Origin: Polyangiaceae bacterium | GTDB taxonomy: Bacteria; Myxococcota_A; Polyangia; Polyangiales; Polyangiaceae | Reading direction: 5' to 3' | Length of the DNA: 64,000 bases | NCBI GenBank assembly: GCA_013361525.1 | Contig: JABFXY010000096.1 | Location: 1 to 64,000, forward strand | Shown: in pieces, positions 43,901 to 51,684 of the stretch | Position numbering within the stretch: position 1 is the stretch's first letter | Layout: the number at the start of each line of letters is the position of its first letter | Program-made: the position numbers and the translations under genes | Notes under the pieces: generated by a model | What the model was told of the DNA's origin: nothing | Databases searched by the model: none | The model's input: only the letters and a program-made list of their open reading frames with translations

Positions 43901-44992
43901 AACCCGCTGGGGGCCATCGTGACGGCGGCCAAGCTTCTCGAGGAAGATGGGGTCGAGCGACAGGAAGTGGAAATCCTCGCCCGCCAGACCCGTCAGATGG
44001 CGCGGCTGCTCGACGATCTCCTCGAGGTCACGCGGCTCACTCACGACAAGATCGAGATCGTGCGGCAGACGCTCGACGTCCGACCCATCGCCAGGGAAGC
44101 AGCAGCGGCGCTGTTGGCGACGATCCACGCGAAGGGCGTGACGTTCGAGGCTCGACTCGAGGAGCGTCCGATCGTCGTCGACGCGGACCCGGCGCGTCTG
44201 CAGCAAATCATCGTAAACGTCGTCGGGAACGCGGTTAAGTACACCTCGAGCGGTGGGCGAGTTTGGTTGTCGGTCGAGAGCGACGCCGATTCTGCGGTCA
44301 TCGTCGTGCGCGACGACGGGATTGGGATCGATCCCGGGACGATGAACGACATTTTCGATCTGTTCGTGCAGGGGCGCTCGACGCTCGCGCGAACGGAGGG
44401 GGGACTCGGTGTCGGGCTCGCCCTCGTCCGCGCTTTGGTCAACATGCACGGCGGCACGGTGAGCGCACAGAGCGAGGGCGTCGGACGCGGGAGCACGTTC
44501 ACGATTCGCCTACCCCTCTCGTGCACGACCGACAACGAACCGCGGCCACCGTCGAGACGACCGGAATCGACGTTGCCGAGCCGCCTGAGAGTCGTCGCGG
44601 TGGACGACAACGCCGACGCCTGCCAGCTCCTGACCACCTATTTGGAGCGTCTGGGCTGTGACGTGAGATGCGCGTACAATGGGGAGGAGGCGCTCGAGCT
44701 GATTGAGAGTTTCAAGCCGAGGGTCGCGATCTTGGACATCGGCCTCCCAGGCGTGGACGGCTACGAGCTTGCGAAGCAGCTGCGAGGGCGCCGTCTGGAA
44801 GAGCCGCTTCTTCTGGTGGCTCTCACCGGCTACGGACGACGCGCCGATCGGGACGCCGCGATTCGCGCCGGTTTCGACGAACACTTGGTCAAACCGCTGC
44901 AGCCGGAGGATCTAGAGTTGCTGCTGCGAGAGCGTGTCGGCGAGGACCCGGGAGGGCCGAAGCCGGCCTCGGAGGAGCAGGGCTCCGGGTGA
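40994..44992 (+). CDS. CheB-CheR-coiled coil-PAS-histidine kinase-receiver fusion protein
   Basis: 1332 aa from ATG 40994. Domains in order: CheB methylesterase (residues 1-190; active-site pattern GIGASAGGLEPL, VQHLSPDF, SGGGSDGSRG); CheR methyltransferase (~200-480; FWIPGCATGEEAYSH-like RLWIPGCATGEEAYS, SCRNVLIYL); a coiled coil of seven-residue ELQSTNE repeats (~640-710); two PAS domains; HisKA with MLSHELRNPLGAIV (His ~ 965); HATPase (VRDDGIGIDPG); and a C-terminal receiver (VAVDDNADACQLL, phospho-Asp in ILDIGLPGVDG). It joins chemotaxis-style methyl modification to phosphorelay output in one chain. No CheA, MCP or other chemotaxis gene is near. Confidence 0.95.
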   Translation: MDSLYVVGIGASAGGLEPLERFFGAIPRSMGVAFVVVQHLSPDFKSMMHELLARRTTLPITIVEDGVVVEPDHIYLIPPKKEMIISGGRLRLRDRAADHELTLPIDIFMRSLARDCGSRAIAVILSGGGSDGSRGVCDVHEAGGLVVCQDESTALFDGMPRSARDTGIVDRVAPAEKMPELIIEHIRTIERGAVAKTETAESPRGLNAIFRLLLGAYQIDFSHYKPTTVQRRIERRLEMTKADLDTYVDRVRADPSELDTLYRDLLIGVTGFFRDKEAFDELEREVVPKILDAPKRDEIRLWIPGCATGEEAYSHAMLFHEHMAKRGDKRPLRIFATDVHPGSLERASRGFFEEATLRGLSQERLERYFVREGSGAWASNELRQLIVFAQQNLIRDAPFTRLDLVSCRNVLIYLQPLVQKRSLALFHFALRAGGYLFLGPSETPGSLADDFETINQQWRLYQKQRERSLLLDGSSGINLRGDLRSAASVAPAIQALSQKVGIYEAIIEQALPPSFLVNDKNELVHTFNGAGRWVGVKDGKASLDVRDLVGPDLRTPLTTALSHVFRERVALAYKGLPLRTSDSLGEYRLSVQPIYTKAAANGYALISLEPHQTTTPAEPDQRLDFHEVTREQVEVLESELRFTRESLQATIEALEASNEELQSTNEELLSSNEELQSTNEELHSVNEELYTVNSEYQKKIAQLTELTNDIDNLLLSTDVGTIFLDGNLRIRKFTPRIARAFNLLPQDLGRPIGAFANSLNYTSLPSDLDAVLTSRRPVERELQDEQGNWFFVRVLPYRSNGATDGVVVTFIDINGLKEAESALFRERYLFDSLMESVPDAIYFKDGKGRFVRVNTAAAIRLGLRNPVQAVGARASDFVPPDVAWPLEQADVPALQGSTQPYRLEEHPVLSGEKRWFMTTRQPLRDKCGEVVGACAVVRDVTDQKRAEDESRVAVERRDHFLAMLSHELRNPLGAIVTAAKLLEEDGVERQEVEILARQTRQMARLLDDLLEVTRLTHDKIEIVRQTLDVRPIAREAAAALLATIHAKGVTFEARLEERPIVVDADPARLQQIIVNVVGNAVKYTSSGGRVWLSVESDADSAVIVVRDDGIGIDPGTMNDIFDLFVQGRSTLARTEGGLGVGLALVRALVNMHGGTVSAQSEGVGRGSTFTIRLPLSCTTDNEPRPPSRRPESTLPSRLRVVAVDDNADACQLLTTYLERLGCDVRCAYNGEEALELIESFKPRVAILDIGLPGVDGYELAKQLRGRRLEEPLLLVALTGYGRRADRDAAIRAGFDEHLVKPLQPEDLELLLRERVGEDPGGPKPASEEQGSG

Positions 44993-45388
44993 CCGGCCGA
45001 CCACGACCAGCGATCGCTGGCGGCGACTTCCATCACAAGCGGCGTCTGCCGAATCCCGGCGCACTGGCGCCGAGCCTGAACGAGGGCCTTTCGTTGCAGG
45101 GAGCGCTCGATCGAACGAAGACGACCGTGATTGCGTCATCGTCGTCCTCGTCGTCGTCATGCACGACGGGAATGCCATCGAGGGCTTTCTCGACATCGCG
45201 CCGTTGGTGGCTCTTCATGGGTTGTCAGCGGATCGAACATGCAATCACTCAAGGCTCGCCAGTCTGCGCGAAAAAATGGCTCTCGGCCGTCTTGGGCCCT
45301 CGCGCGGTGAGCACCGGATCGACGCCGACGACAGGGGTCACTACAACGCCTGCATCTACACCGCGCTTCCCATCATCGAGGGATTGCT
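44993..45388. other. Intergenic stretch without a convincing gene
   Basis: About 395 bp. Short frames exist on both strands, including a minus-strand one of 61 codons with an Asp-rich segment (45033-45218), but none shows a ribosome site, family motif or consistent codon pattern. A GTCGTC simple repeat occurs near 45135-45165. Confidence 0.5.
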
Positions 45389-45802
45389 GTGGACCTTGCT
45401 ACCATGTTTGATCAGCAGCACGGTGATATGCGACCGTCCCCGGCGGAGGCATCGCGGAGTGGTGTCGTGCTCGAAACCGCTCGAATGCGCAAAGAGCTGG
45501 ACGCGAACTTCATTCGATACCTCTGCGGTGAGCTCTCCCCAGCGCGCAATCCGGTTCTCCACGGTCGGAGGCACAGCGCAGGATGCGTTCACGAAGCGGC
45601 CCGCAAGTTGGCGACCATGGAGTACATCATCAAGTTGGTTGAAAGGCGCGTGACCGAGAGAGTTATCGCGCACTTTCAGAAGCACCTCCCACCGGAATTG
45701 CACGCTCGAATTATGGAGGCTGCCCATCGAAGTAGGGCCGAGCAGAAGGCCACTTCGGCTAGCTCACCGCCGGCCGGAGAGAACGCCGATACATCCAGCT
45801 AG
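45389..45802 (+). CDS. Small hypothetical protein
   Basis: 137 aa. The only feature is a predicted helical pair in the C-terminal half (KLATMEYIIKLVERRVTERV and FQKHLPPELHARIMEAAHRS) and a Ser/Ala-rich tail. No family or ribosome site supports it strongly. It ends 4 bp before the HerA remnant begins, inside an accessory region, so it may be a gene or another decayed piece. Confidence 0.35.
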   Translation: MDLATMFDQQHGDMRPSPAEASRSGVVLETARMRKELDANFIRYLCGELSPARNPVLHGRRHSAGCVHEAARKLATMEYIIKLVERRVTERVIAHFQKHLPPELHARIMEAAHRSRAEQKATSASSPPAGENADTSS

Positions 45803-45805
45803 TAG

Positions 45806-46095
45806 GCGCGTGCTTACGGAGTCGGCGTCCTCGTCGCAACGCAGAACCCGATGGATCTCGACTATCGCGCCCTTAGCAATGCCGGCCTCCGGTGCCTCGG
45901 AAGGTTCCAGACCGACGCAGACCGCGAACGCGTCCTCGACGGGTTGGCCAACGAAGCCGGAAATGGCCAATCCACCGAGCAGCTCAGCGATGTGCTGAAG
46001 CGTCTTCAGCCGCGCTGGTTCGTGGTTCGCGACGCGCAGACCGGTGGGCCGAGCCGATGACGCGGCAGGAGATCAAACGGGCTCGTCGGAAGTAG
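45806..46095 (+). pseudogene. C-terminal remnant of a HerA/DUF87-type ATPase
   Basis: The frame reads RAYGVGVLVATQNPMDLDYR and then ALSNAGLRCLGRFQTDADRE, matching the last part of HerA-like DNA-translocating ATPases (ATQNPMDLDYRALSNAG, sensor and arginine finger region), then LQPRWFVVRDAQTGG. A frameshift near 46050 moves the true C-terminus (EPMTRQEIKRARRK) to another frame. There is a stop just upstream (45803) and no Walker motifs. The intact gene would be about 500 codons; most is missing. It is directly followed by the palindrome array. Confidence 0.8.
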
Positions 46096-46112
46096 TGCTC
46101 GGCCGCCGTGTG

Positions 46113-46584
46113 CAAGCTGGCTTGGGTCGTGGCCGAGAACCCAAGAGCGCGGACCAAGCCGGCTAAGAATTTCGACGCTCACCAGTGTGCGCAAACCAAG
46201 CTTGCTTGGAATTTTCTCGGCCATAGGGGCGTGAGAAGCAAGCCAGCTAGGCGTCAATTCTTGACACAGAGAAAGGACCAGGCCCGCTTGGATACCGGCC
46301 AAGGTGCGCAGCTCCGAAACCAAGCCCGCTTGGGAAATGTTCTTCGCCCCGCGCTCGAGACCCAAGCCAGCTTGCCGTCGCGCCGATGGAGTCCGCTTTA
46401 ATCCCAAGCCTGCTTGGGAAATGTTCTTCGCCCCGCGCCCGAAACCAAAGCGAGCTTACTGCGCTGGCTGTGACGGCAGCTTCAAAACCACGCAGGCTTG
46501 AAATCGACACCACATCAATTGGGCAGAACCCAAGCTCGCTTGCGCCGCGAGCCGATCTCGCGGCTCAAAAGCCAAGCTGGCTTT
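46113..46584. repeat. Array of twelve CAAGCNNGCTTG palindromes on a 42-bp pitch
   Basis: Twelve copies of a 12-bp imperfect palindrome (consensus CAAGCNNGCTTG) begin at 46113, 46155, 46197, 46239, 46279, 46321, 46363, 46405, 46447, 46489, 46531 and 46573. The step is 42 bp every time except one of 40 bp. 42 bp is four helical turns, so all palindromes face the same side. The 30-bp intervals are mostly unrelated, but intervals 46333-46362 and 46417-46446 differ at only two positions. The layout fits multiple cooperating protein dimers or a recurring hairpin. It is not a CRISPR array: the repeat is too short and not conserved between sites. Confidence 0.9.
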
Positions 46585-46638
46585 CATTTCCTGCGCCCGT
46601 GCGGCGTCCAGAGCGGTGAAGACCGGAGAAGTCATCCC

Positions 46639-47481
46639 ATGACCATCGAATTTCCGCCTGACATCCCCGGAACAAAGTTTCGCGCGGCGTTTCACGCCCT
46701 GCGCGAGGCTATCGTGGCGATCCTCGACGACCAGCTGATCCCGATCACAGTCGATATCGAGGCCGCGGTCACCACCGTCATGGGTTGCCTGCCTCAGTTG
46801 GAGAGGCTTCGGCCGGAAGTCGTGCGGGTGCTGCCGACTCACGACCTTGCTCCTTATGATGAAATCGGCACGCGTGCCCTGGCGCTGGGGCACGCACACG
46901 CGCTTCACAAGGCTGCGGCCCGTCCGCCTGAGCCCATCCCGGATCTCGTCGCGGCGGCGGGTGTGGTCCGAACGCCTCTGCTGACGGATATCACCGTGCT
47001 GGTCAATCGGGATGTTCTGCAAGGCGAGCCGCTCAAACAACTGCGCGGCACGACCGGGTTCATGAACCTCGCGTCCGACCTGCTGTTCGTCGCGACGATG
47101 CTTCGAACGAATTGGGGGAAGGTGAAGACCAAATCCGCCATAGACGCACGCGAGCTCGACGACGCCGAGGACCTCGCGGAGCGCCTGACGACGGCCATCG
47201 GGTTGCGCGAGCACGCCGTGAAGGCGAGGCTCGAGGCGACGCGGACGCGCCATCAGGCCTTCACGCTCTTTGAGCGCGGCTACCAAGAGGTGCGACGCAT
47301 TATCGCGTTCGTTCGGCACTACGAAGGTGATGCCGAGCGCATCGCGCCCTCGATCTATCGAGGCCGGGGAGGGCGCGGAAAGGCGCCGAAGCCCGTGTCC
47401 AACGGCGCGAGCGCTCTGTCGGCCGGCAGCGACACGCCCACGGGGGAGGGGAGCAACACGCTGCCGGAGGGATCTCAGTGA
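46639..47481 (+). CDS. Hypothetical protein following the palindrome array
   Basis: 280 aa from ATG 46639, which follows GGAGAAG by 12 nt; the frame is open back to 46498 inside the array but that extension is not credible. Mostly helical. Notable segments are FHALREAIVAILDDQLIPI at residue 15, LVNRDVLQGEPLKQLRGTTG and TRTRHQAFTLFERGYQEVRR, then a Gly/Lys/Ser-rich tail. No enzyme or DNA-binding motif is recognised. The next small gene overlaps its stop as GTGA. The 60-codon gene and this one are probably co-expressed. Its position right after the array suggests that the array regulates it (inference). Confidence 0.65.
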   Translation: MTIEFPPDIPGTKFRAAFHALREAIVAILDDQLIPITVDIEAAVTTVMGCLPQLERLRPEVVRVLPTHDLAPYDEIGTRALALGHAHALHKAAARPPEPIPDLVAAAGVVRTPLLTDITVLVNRDVLQGEPLKQLRGTTGFMNLASDLLFVATMLRTNWGKVKTKSAIDARELDDAEDLAERLTTAIGLREHAVKARLEATRTRHQAFTLFERGYQEVRRIIAFVRHYEGDAERIAPSIYRGRGGRGKAPKPVSNGASALSAGSDTPTGEGSNTLPEGSQ

Positions 47482-47660
47482 AAGGCGCTCGCGATGAGGT
47501 GCACGAAGCGGAGTTGCTCGTCGACGAGGCGCTCTCCGCGTTTGCCGATGCCCTGCCTGCGCGTGTGGTTGAAGGAGTGCGGCGGGCGATGATCGAGGGG
47601 CTGTGCTCGGGGGATGGGCGGGCAGTGCTCGCGCGCCTCGCAGACGTGCGCCGAGAGTGA
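47478..47660 (+). CDS. Small protein, family C (paralogue of 56942-57259)
   Basis: 60 aa. It begins with GTG overlapping the preceding stop. The core LVDEALSAFADALPARVV and RRAMIEGLCSGDGRAVLARL aligns with the 105-aa protein at 56942-57259 (LVDEALQAYQRTVPRRAL, REFMIDELLCTSYGRAKLARL). Two helices with conserved Leu-Val-Asp-Glu and Gly-Arg-Ala. Function unknown. Recurrence of this short family at two accessory loci and in coupled operons indicates a real gene. Confidence 0.55.
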   Translation: MKGARDEVHEAELLVDEALSAFADALPARVVEGVRRAMIEGLCSGDGRAVLARLADVRRE

Positions 47661-47739
47661 ATAGTGGGCGGTTAGCGGACACGGCTCGAACGAGGTATCA
47701 CCTAGCCCTGACGAACAACGAAGGCATCTCATCGCCGGA

Positions 47740-47979
47740 ATGGCGAGCTGCGGCGTGGAGAAAGGCGCCTACGTCGAGGCAGAAGGGCTCTACGAGCTCG
47801 CCTGGGACATGTACGTCCAGGCCGACGATGCCCGCGGGGCTGTTCGTATCGAGCTGGGCCGCGCGGAGGCGCAGCTCAAGCGCGGGCTGCGTGGTGAAGC
47901 GCTTCGCACGGCGCGTGGAGCGCTCGAGCTTGCGCTCGACCTGCACCAGGCGTCGCGGGAGATCACGAATGGCGTCTAA
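47740..47979 (+). CDS. Small hypothetical, TPR-like helices
   Basis: 79 aa of amphipathic helices reminiscent of a tetratricopeptide hairpin (YVEAEGLYELAWDMYVQADD, AVRIELGRAEAQLKRG, EALRTARGALELALDLHQA). No ribosome site of quality; the ATG follows GCCGGA. Lies downstream of the family C gene, without overlap. May be a scaffold or part of a larger decayed gene. Confidence 0.42.
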   Translation: MASCGVEKGAYVEAEGLYELAWDMYVQADDARGAVRIELGRAEAQLKRGLRGEALRTARGALELALDLHQASREITNGV

Positions 47980-47997
47980 CCGCGCAGCCTATTTGCC

Positions 47998-48432
47998 GTG
48001 CAACTCGTGACATGGTGGCTGGTCCGTCCCGCTCCGGCCGAGCCAGCAGAGGGCCACGTGAGCGATGGAATGCTCTCGCCGCGCCGCGAAGCGCGGGCGA
48101 ACGTGCCCGCCTCCATGGAATGCGCGTCGGTCGGCTTGTTCACCGGGCCCTTCGCTCGCATGTCCCGCGGCTTGCAGCGCGTCCAGGAGGTCGTCCCAGA
48201 GCCGACCATCGACGAAATCATCGAGGAGCCGGTCTCCGCAAAGCGGCGCCGCTTCATCGACACGAAACAAGCGCTCGCCGCTGCCGCGACCCTCGGGCTG
48301 CTCAGCACACCACAAACGTCGGAGGAACAAGTGATACTCGCGCACGAGAATGCGGCGTTGTGGGCGGCGTTCGAGGCTGTGTTGGCCACGCTCCATCAAA
48401 CCGACGCGCGCTCGTGGTCCGTTGCACAATAG
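47998..48432 (+). CDS. Hypothetical small protein, doubtful
   Basis: 144 aa. The C-terminal half looks coding (RRFIDTKQALAAAATLGLLS, VILAHENAALWAAFEAVLAT, helical and hydrophobic), but there is no family match or good ribosome site, and the antisense frame is also open. Could be a false frame. Confidence 0.25.
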   Translation: MQLVTWWLVRPAPAEPAEGHVSDGMLSPRREARANVPASMECASVGLFTGPFARMSRGLQRVQEVVPEPTIDEIIEEPVSAKRRRFIDTKQALAAAATLGLLSTPQTSEEQVILAHENAALWAAFEAVLATLHQTDARSWSVAQ

Positions 48433-48461
48433 GAGCGAGGGCGAATCGTCGAGCGTCAACG

Positions 48462-48704
48462 TCAGCCCCACAGCCTCGTCTCGGAGATCTCTTGGCGGTC
48501 AGTCGTGCGGTCGAGCCGAGTCCCGCATCTCCTGCATGTGAAGTTGATCGCGGTCGGCCGCGCCGAGATGCCGACCAGGATGAGGCACCAACCACCGAAT
48601 GTGTACTCGGCGGCGGGGGAGACCATGACGTGGCCTTTTTCGTGCCCGCACGGGCAGCGTCTCGGTTCCTTCTCGCTCGTTGATCGCTGCCCGAAGTCGT
48701 GCAT
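48462..48704 (-). CDS. Small zinc-ribbon-like protein
   Basis: 80 aa from ATG 48704. Two cysteine pairs, RRCPCGHEKGHV near residue 15 and FTCRRCGTRLDR near 60, frame a hydrophobic stretch (YTFGGWCLILVGISARPT), the layout of a Cys4 zinc ribbon. Similar short proteins are common in myxobacterial genomes but not characterised, to my knowledge. It is convergent with the preceding small genes and has no obvious partner. Confidence 0.55.
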   Translation of the reverse strand: MHDFGQRSTSEKEPRRCPCGHEKGHVMVSPAAEYTFGGWCLILVGISARPTAINFTCRRCGTRLDRTTDRQEISETRLWG

Positions 48705-48775
48705 TCGATGGTTCCTTCGCTTCGATTGGGCGCCGGTTCCAGAGCAACCCCCGGCGCGGAGGTGTGTTCCGAACT

Positions 48776-50365
48776 TCAAGTCGAGAGTGGACCGGCCTTG
48801 CGAACGCGTTCGCTCGCCTGCTGCGCGTACTTCTTGAAGTTGTCAGCGAACAGCCCCGAGAGCTTCTTTGCCGTCGCGTCGTACGCTGCTTTGTCGGCCC
48901 ACGTATTCCTCGGCACGAGGAGCTCGGTCGGTACGTTGGGACACCACGTCGGTATCGCGAGACCGAACACGGGATCGACCTGCGTCAAGACCTTCGCGAG
49001 CTCCCCGGAATGGATCGCGTCGATGATCGCTCGCGTGTACTTGAGCTTCATGCGCGAGCCGACGCCGTAGGGCCCGCCCGTCCAGCCGGTATTGACGAGC
49101 CAAACGGGCGCGTCGTGCTTCGTGAGACGTGCGGCGAGGAGCTCCGCGTACTTCGTCGGGTGCCAGACCATGAAGGGCTGACCGAAGCATGCGGAAAACG
49201 TGGCCTGAGGTTCGGTCACGCCGACCTCCGTACCGGCGACCTTCGCCGTGTACCCGCTAATGAAGTGATACATCGCTTGCTCCGCCGAGAGCTTCGCGAC
49301 GGGGGGCAAGACGCCGAACGCGTCGGCCGTCAGGAAGATCACGTTATTTGGATGGCCGGCAACGCAAGGGATCTTCGCGCCCGGGATGTACTCGATCGGG
49401 TAGCTGCAGCGCGTGTTGTCGGTGATGGTGACGTTCGCGTAATCGACGACGCGCGACTCCCCATCGTAGACGACGTTCTCGAGCACCGAGCCGAACCGAA
49501 TGGCACGGAAGATGTCCGGCTCCGCCTCCTCCGTCAGGTTGATCGCTTTCGCGTAGCAGCCACCTTCGACGTTGAAGACTCCTTCATCCGTCCACGCGTG
49601 CTCGTCGTCGCCGATGAGCTGGCGCTTGGGGTCCGCGGAGAGCGTCGTCTTGCCCGTTCCGGACAGGCCGAAGAGCACCGACACGTCGCCGTTCTTTCCC
49701 TCGGTCGCCGAGCAGTGCATCGACAGAACACCCTTCTTCGGCATCAGGTAGTTCATGATCGTGAACACGCCCTTCTTCATTTCACCGGCGTATTCCGTAC
49801 CGAGGATCACGAGCTCCTTGTGCTCGAAGCTCAGGTCGATCGTCGTGGTCGATGTCATGCCCGACGTGTAACGATTCGCGGGGAATGGCCCACCGTTGAA
49901 GATGACGTAATCCGGATCGCCGAAGGCTTCGAGCTCCTTCTCCGTGGGACGGATGAGCATATTCCACATGAAAAGTGCGTGGTACGCGCGCTCGCAGATG
50001 ACCCGGACCTTGATGCGATACTTCGGATCCCACCCGGCGAATCCGTCGATGCAATAGAGGATCTCACGCGTGTTCAAGTAATCGATACACCGCTCCCTGT
50101 TCGTCAGGAAGATATGGTCGCTCATCTTGATATTGACCGGCCCCCACCAAATGTCGTCCGTGCTCCCCGGTTCTTCCACGATGCGCTTGTCCTTCGGGCT
50201 GCGCCCCGTCTTCGAGCCGGAGAGGGCCACCAGTGCCCCCGTCGACGTGATCGCCGTGCCGTGCTCGCGCTGAAGTGCCAATTCGTAGAGCCTCGCTGGC
50301 GCGGGGTTGCGCAGCACTTCTTGGACCGTGATTCCGTGTTTGGCGATCGAGAACGGCTCAGACAT
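48776..50365 (-). CDS. pckA: Phosphoenolpyruvate carboxykinase (ATP)
   Basis: 529 aa, close to the ~530-540 aa of the ATP-dependent enzyme that converts oxaloacetate to phosphoenolpyruvate in gluconeogenesis. The kinase-1a P-loop is LFGLSGTGKTTLSAD near residue 230, kinase-2 and Mn-site motifs are GDDEHAWTDEGVFNVEGGCY, and the N-terminal substrate region TGRSPKDKRIVE is present. Last gene of the leftward cluster that begins with the stand-alone receiver and SulP, but it has its own leader of 65 bp, so it may be independently expressed. Confidence 0.96.
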   Translation of the reverse strand: MSEPFSIAKHGITVQEVLRNPAPARLYELALQREHGTAITSTGALVALSGSKTGRSPKDKRIVEEPGSTDDIWWGPVNIKMSDHIFLTNRERCIDYLNTREILYCIDGFAGWDPKYRIKVRVICERAYHALFMWNMLIRPTEKELEAFGDPDYVIFNGGPFPANRYTSGMTSTTTIDLSFEHKELVILGTEYAGEMKKGVFTIMNYLMPKKGVLSMHCSATEGKNGDVSVLFGLSGTGKTTLSADPKRQLIGDDEHAWTDEGVFNVEGGCYAKAINLTEEAEPDIFRAIRFGSVLENVVYDGESRVVDYANVTITDNTRCSYPIEYIPGAKIPCVAGHPNNVIFLTADAFGVLPPVAKLSAEQAMYHFISGYTAKVAGTEVGVTEPQATFSACFGQPFMVWHPTKYAELLAARLTKHDAPVWLVNTGWTGGPYGVGSRMKLKYTRAIIDAIHSGELAKVLTQVDPVFGLAIPTWCPNVPTELLVPRNTWADKAAYDATAKKLSGLFADNFKKYAQQASERVRKAGPLST

Positions 50366-50430
50366 GATGAGGTCTCCTACAGACGCAGATTCGGTGTTTG
50401 TGTCGAGGCGAACCCTGATGCGACTCGGCG

Positions 50431-51504
50431 TCAGCTCAGGGTCCGGGTGAAGACAGCGACGCCGTGCGGGGTCGCCGCGCCGAGTGGGACGGCGCCGAGT
50501 TGCGCGATGTCGGCGAGCGGCTCGAACGCTCCCAGATCGTCGGCCGGAACGAGGGGGAGCGTGCCGGCGTGCAACGTCGCGGCCCCGATGAGGCCGTACT
50601 TCATCAGGATGAGCCAGCTCCTGAAGGAGTGGACGAAGACGAGCCGACAGGCATTGGCGGCCTCGCGGCCCGCGTCCGCGATGCGCTCGCTCAACCGCGC
50701 CCCGAGCGTAATCCAGAGTGTCTGAAGTGCGCTATCCAGTAGATCGCCGGGCCTTCGCGCCGCGAAGAACGCCGAGACAGCCAGTCGCGGGACCTCGTCG
50801 GCGATCGGCATGAGGTGTTGGAGCGCCGTCGACGCGAGCGCGGTGACCCCGACACTTTGCCGCGTCGATGGCCAAAAGATGGGACCGCTGAGCGCGTTCG
50901 CCACGGCGGCGCGAAACACCTCCGCGCCGACCGTGCGAATCACCTCGAACGTGGCGAGCAGCGCAGCTGCGTGGGCGCCGGCGAGGCGATCCGTCGGCGC
51001 GGAGCGAATGAGCCGCGCCTCCTCACCGGAGCGCGCAGCGGCATAGGCGGAGGAGCGTTGCTCGTCGCGAGCCCACCCCGGCAGGGCGCGAAAGCTCGTG
51101 ATCCATTCGACCCGCATGTCGGGCAAGTCGTGGTTCCGGGCGAGCCGCCGTCGGTGCTCGCCAATCAGGCTCTCGATGTAAAATCGCTCGTACGCAATGT
51201 CGAGTGGACAGAACCAATGGCCCGCGCGAATCCGATGCATGAAATCGGCAATGTCTCTCGTGCGCGCCCCGAAGGCCTCCTCCGCTGCAAGCTCGCGGAC
51301 GATCGTGGCCTGCCGGGACCGCCTCGCGTGCGAGATTTCCTCGCCGCGGGACAGCTCGAAAATCCGAGGAGGCCACGCGTGGGCCGCGGCGGCGGACTTG
51401 TCGATGTTTGCTCTCGAATCAGGCAATGACGCCGCACCGTCACGGATGATGCGATCGCCGACCCTGAGCGTGCTCGAGTGACCCGCAATCCAGTACCGGG
51501 GCAT
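50431..51504 (-). CDS. Family A protein of unknown function, copy A1
   Basis: 357 aa from ATG 51504, chosen because the second copy begins with the same RYWIxG motif. Pattern: MPRYWIAGHSSTLRVGD, WPPRIFELSRGEE near 55, DRLAGAHAAALLATFEVIRTVGAEVFRAA near 200 (in two motifs), EVPRLAVSAFFAARRPGDLL, and the C-terminus LGAVPLGAATP plus VFTRTLS. Largely helical, no membrane span, no recognised domain. Follows the methyltransferase-receiver gene on the same strand (180-bp gap). The partner arrangement is repeated at 59455-61321. Function unknown. Confidence 0.85.
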   Translation of the reverse strand: MPRYWIAGHSSTLRVGDRIIRDGAASLPDSRANIDKSAAAAHAWPPRIFELSRGEEISHARRSRQATIVRELAAEEAFGARTRDIADFMHRIRAGHWFCPLDIAYERFYIESLIGEHRRRLARNHDLPDMRVEWITSFRALPGWARDEQRSSAYAAARSGEEARLIRSAPTDRLAGAHAAALLATFEVIRTVGAEVFRAAVANALSGPIFWPSTRQSVGVTALASTALQHLMPIADEVPRLAVSAFFAARRPGDLLDSALQTLWITLGARLSERIADAGREAANACRLVFVHSFRSWLILMKYGLIGAATLHAGTLPLVPADDLGAFEPLADIAQLGAVPLGAATPHGVAVFTRTLS

Positions 51505-51684
51505 CGTCTGCGGTTCGCCGACCGGATGCGCGGGGCTCAAGAACGGCCCCGGAGCGACGGTGCGGTAGGAACGACCAGGGAGTGAGATCCGCGCGAGAGG
51601 TCCCACGCGCGAGCGTTTCTATGCATGTTCGTGATTCCGTCTTCGGTGGACGAAGCTCGACGAGGCGTTGCCGCGACGACCTCG

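Noticed and set aside
43016..44449. 477-codon minus-strand frame opposite the CheB-CheR kinase
   Set aside because: Antisense shadow; no domain similarity.
45033..45218. Asp-rich 61-codon minus-strand gene
   Set aside because: The Asp run results from a GTCGTC simple repeat; no ribosome site or family support.
46108..46513. A 14-residue repeat protein encoded by the palindrome array
   Set aside because: 42 bp is 14 codons, so all frames show repeats, but each frame is cut by stops or shifted by the 40-bp step, and no frame has a ribosome site or a conserved repeat unit.
46113..46584. CRISPR array
   Set aside because: Repeat unit is only 12 bp, imperfect between copies, intervals are partly duplicated, and no cas gene is present.
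48680..50725. 681-codon plus-strand frame opposite pckA
   Set aside because: Antisense shadow of pckA; composition follows the complementary codon pattern and has no family motif.
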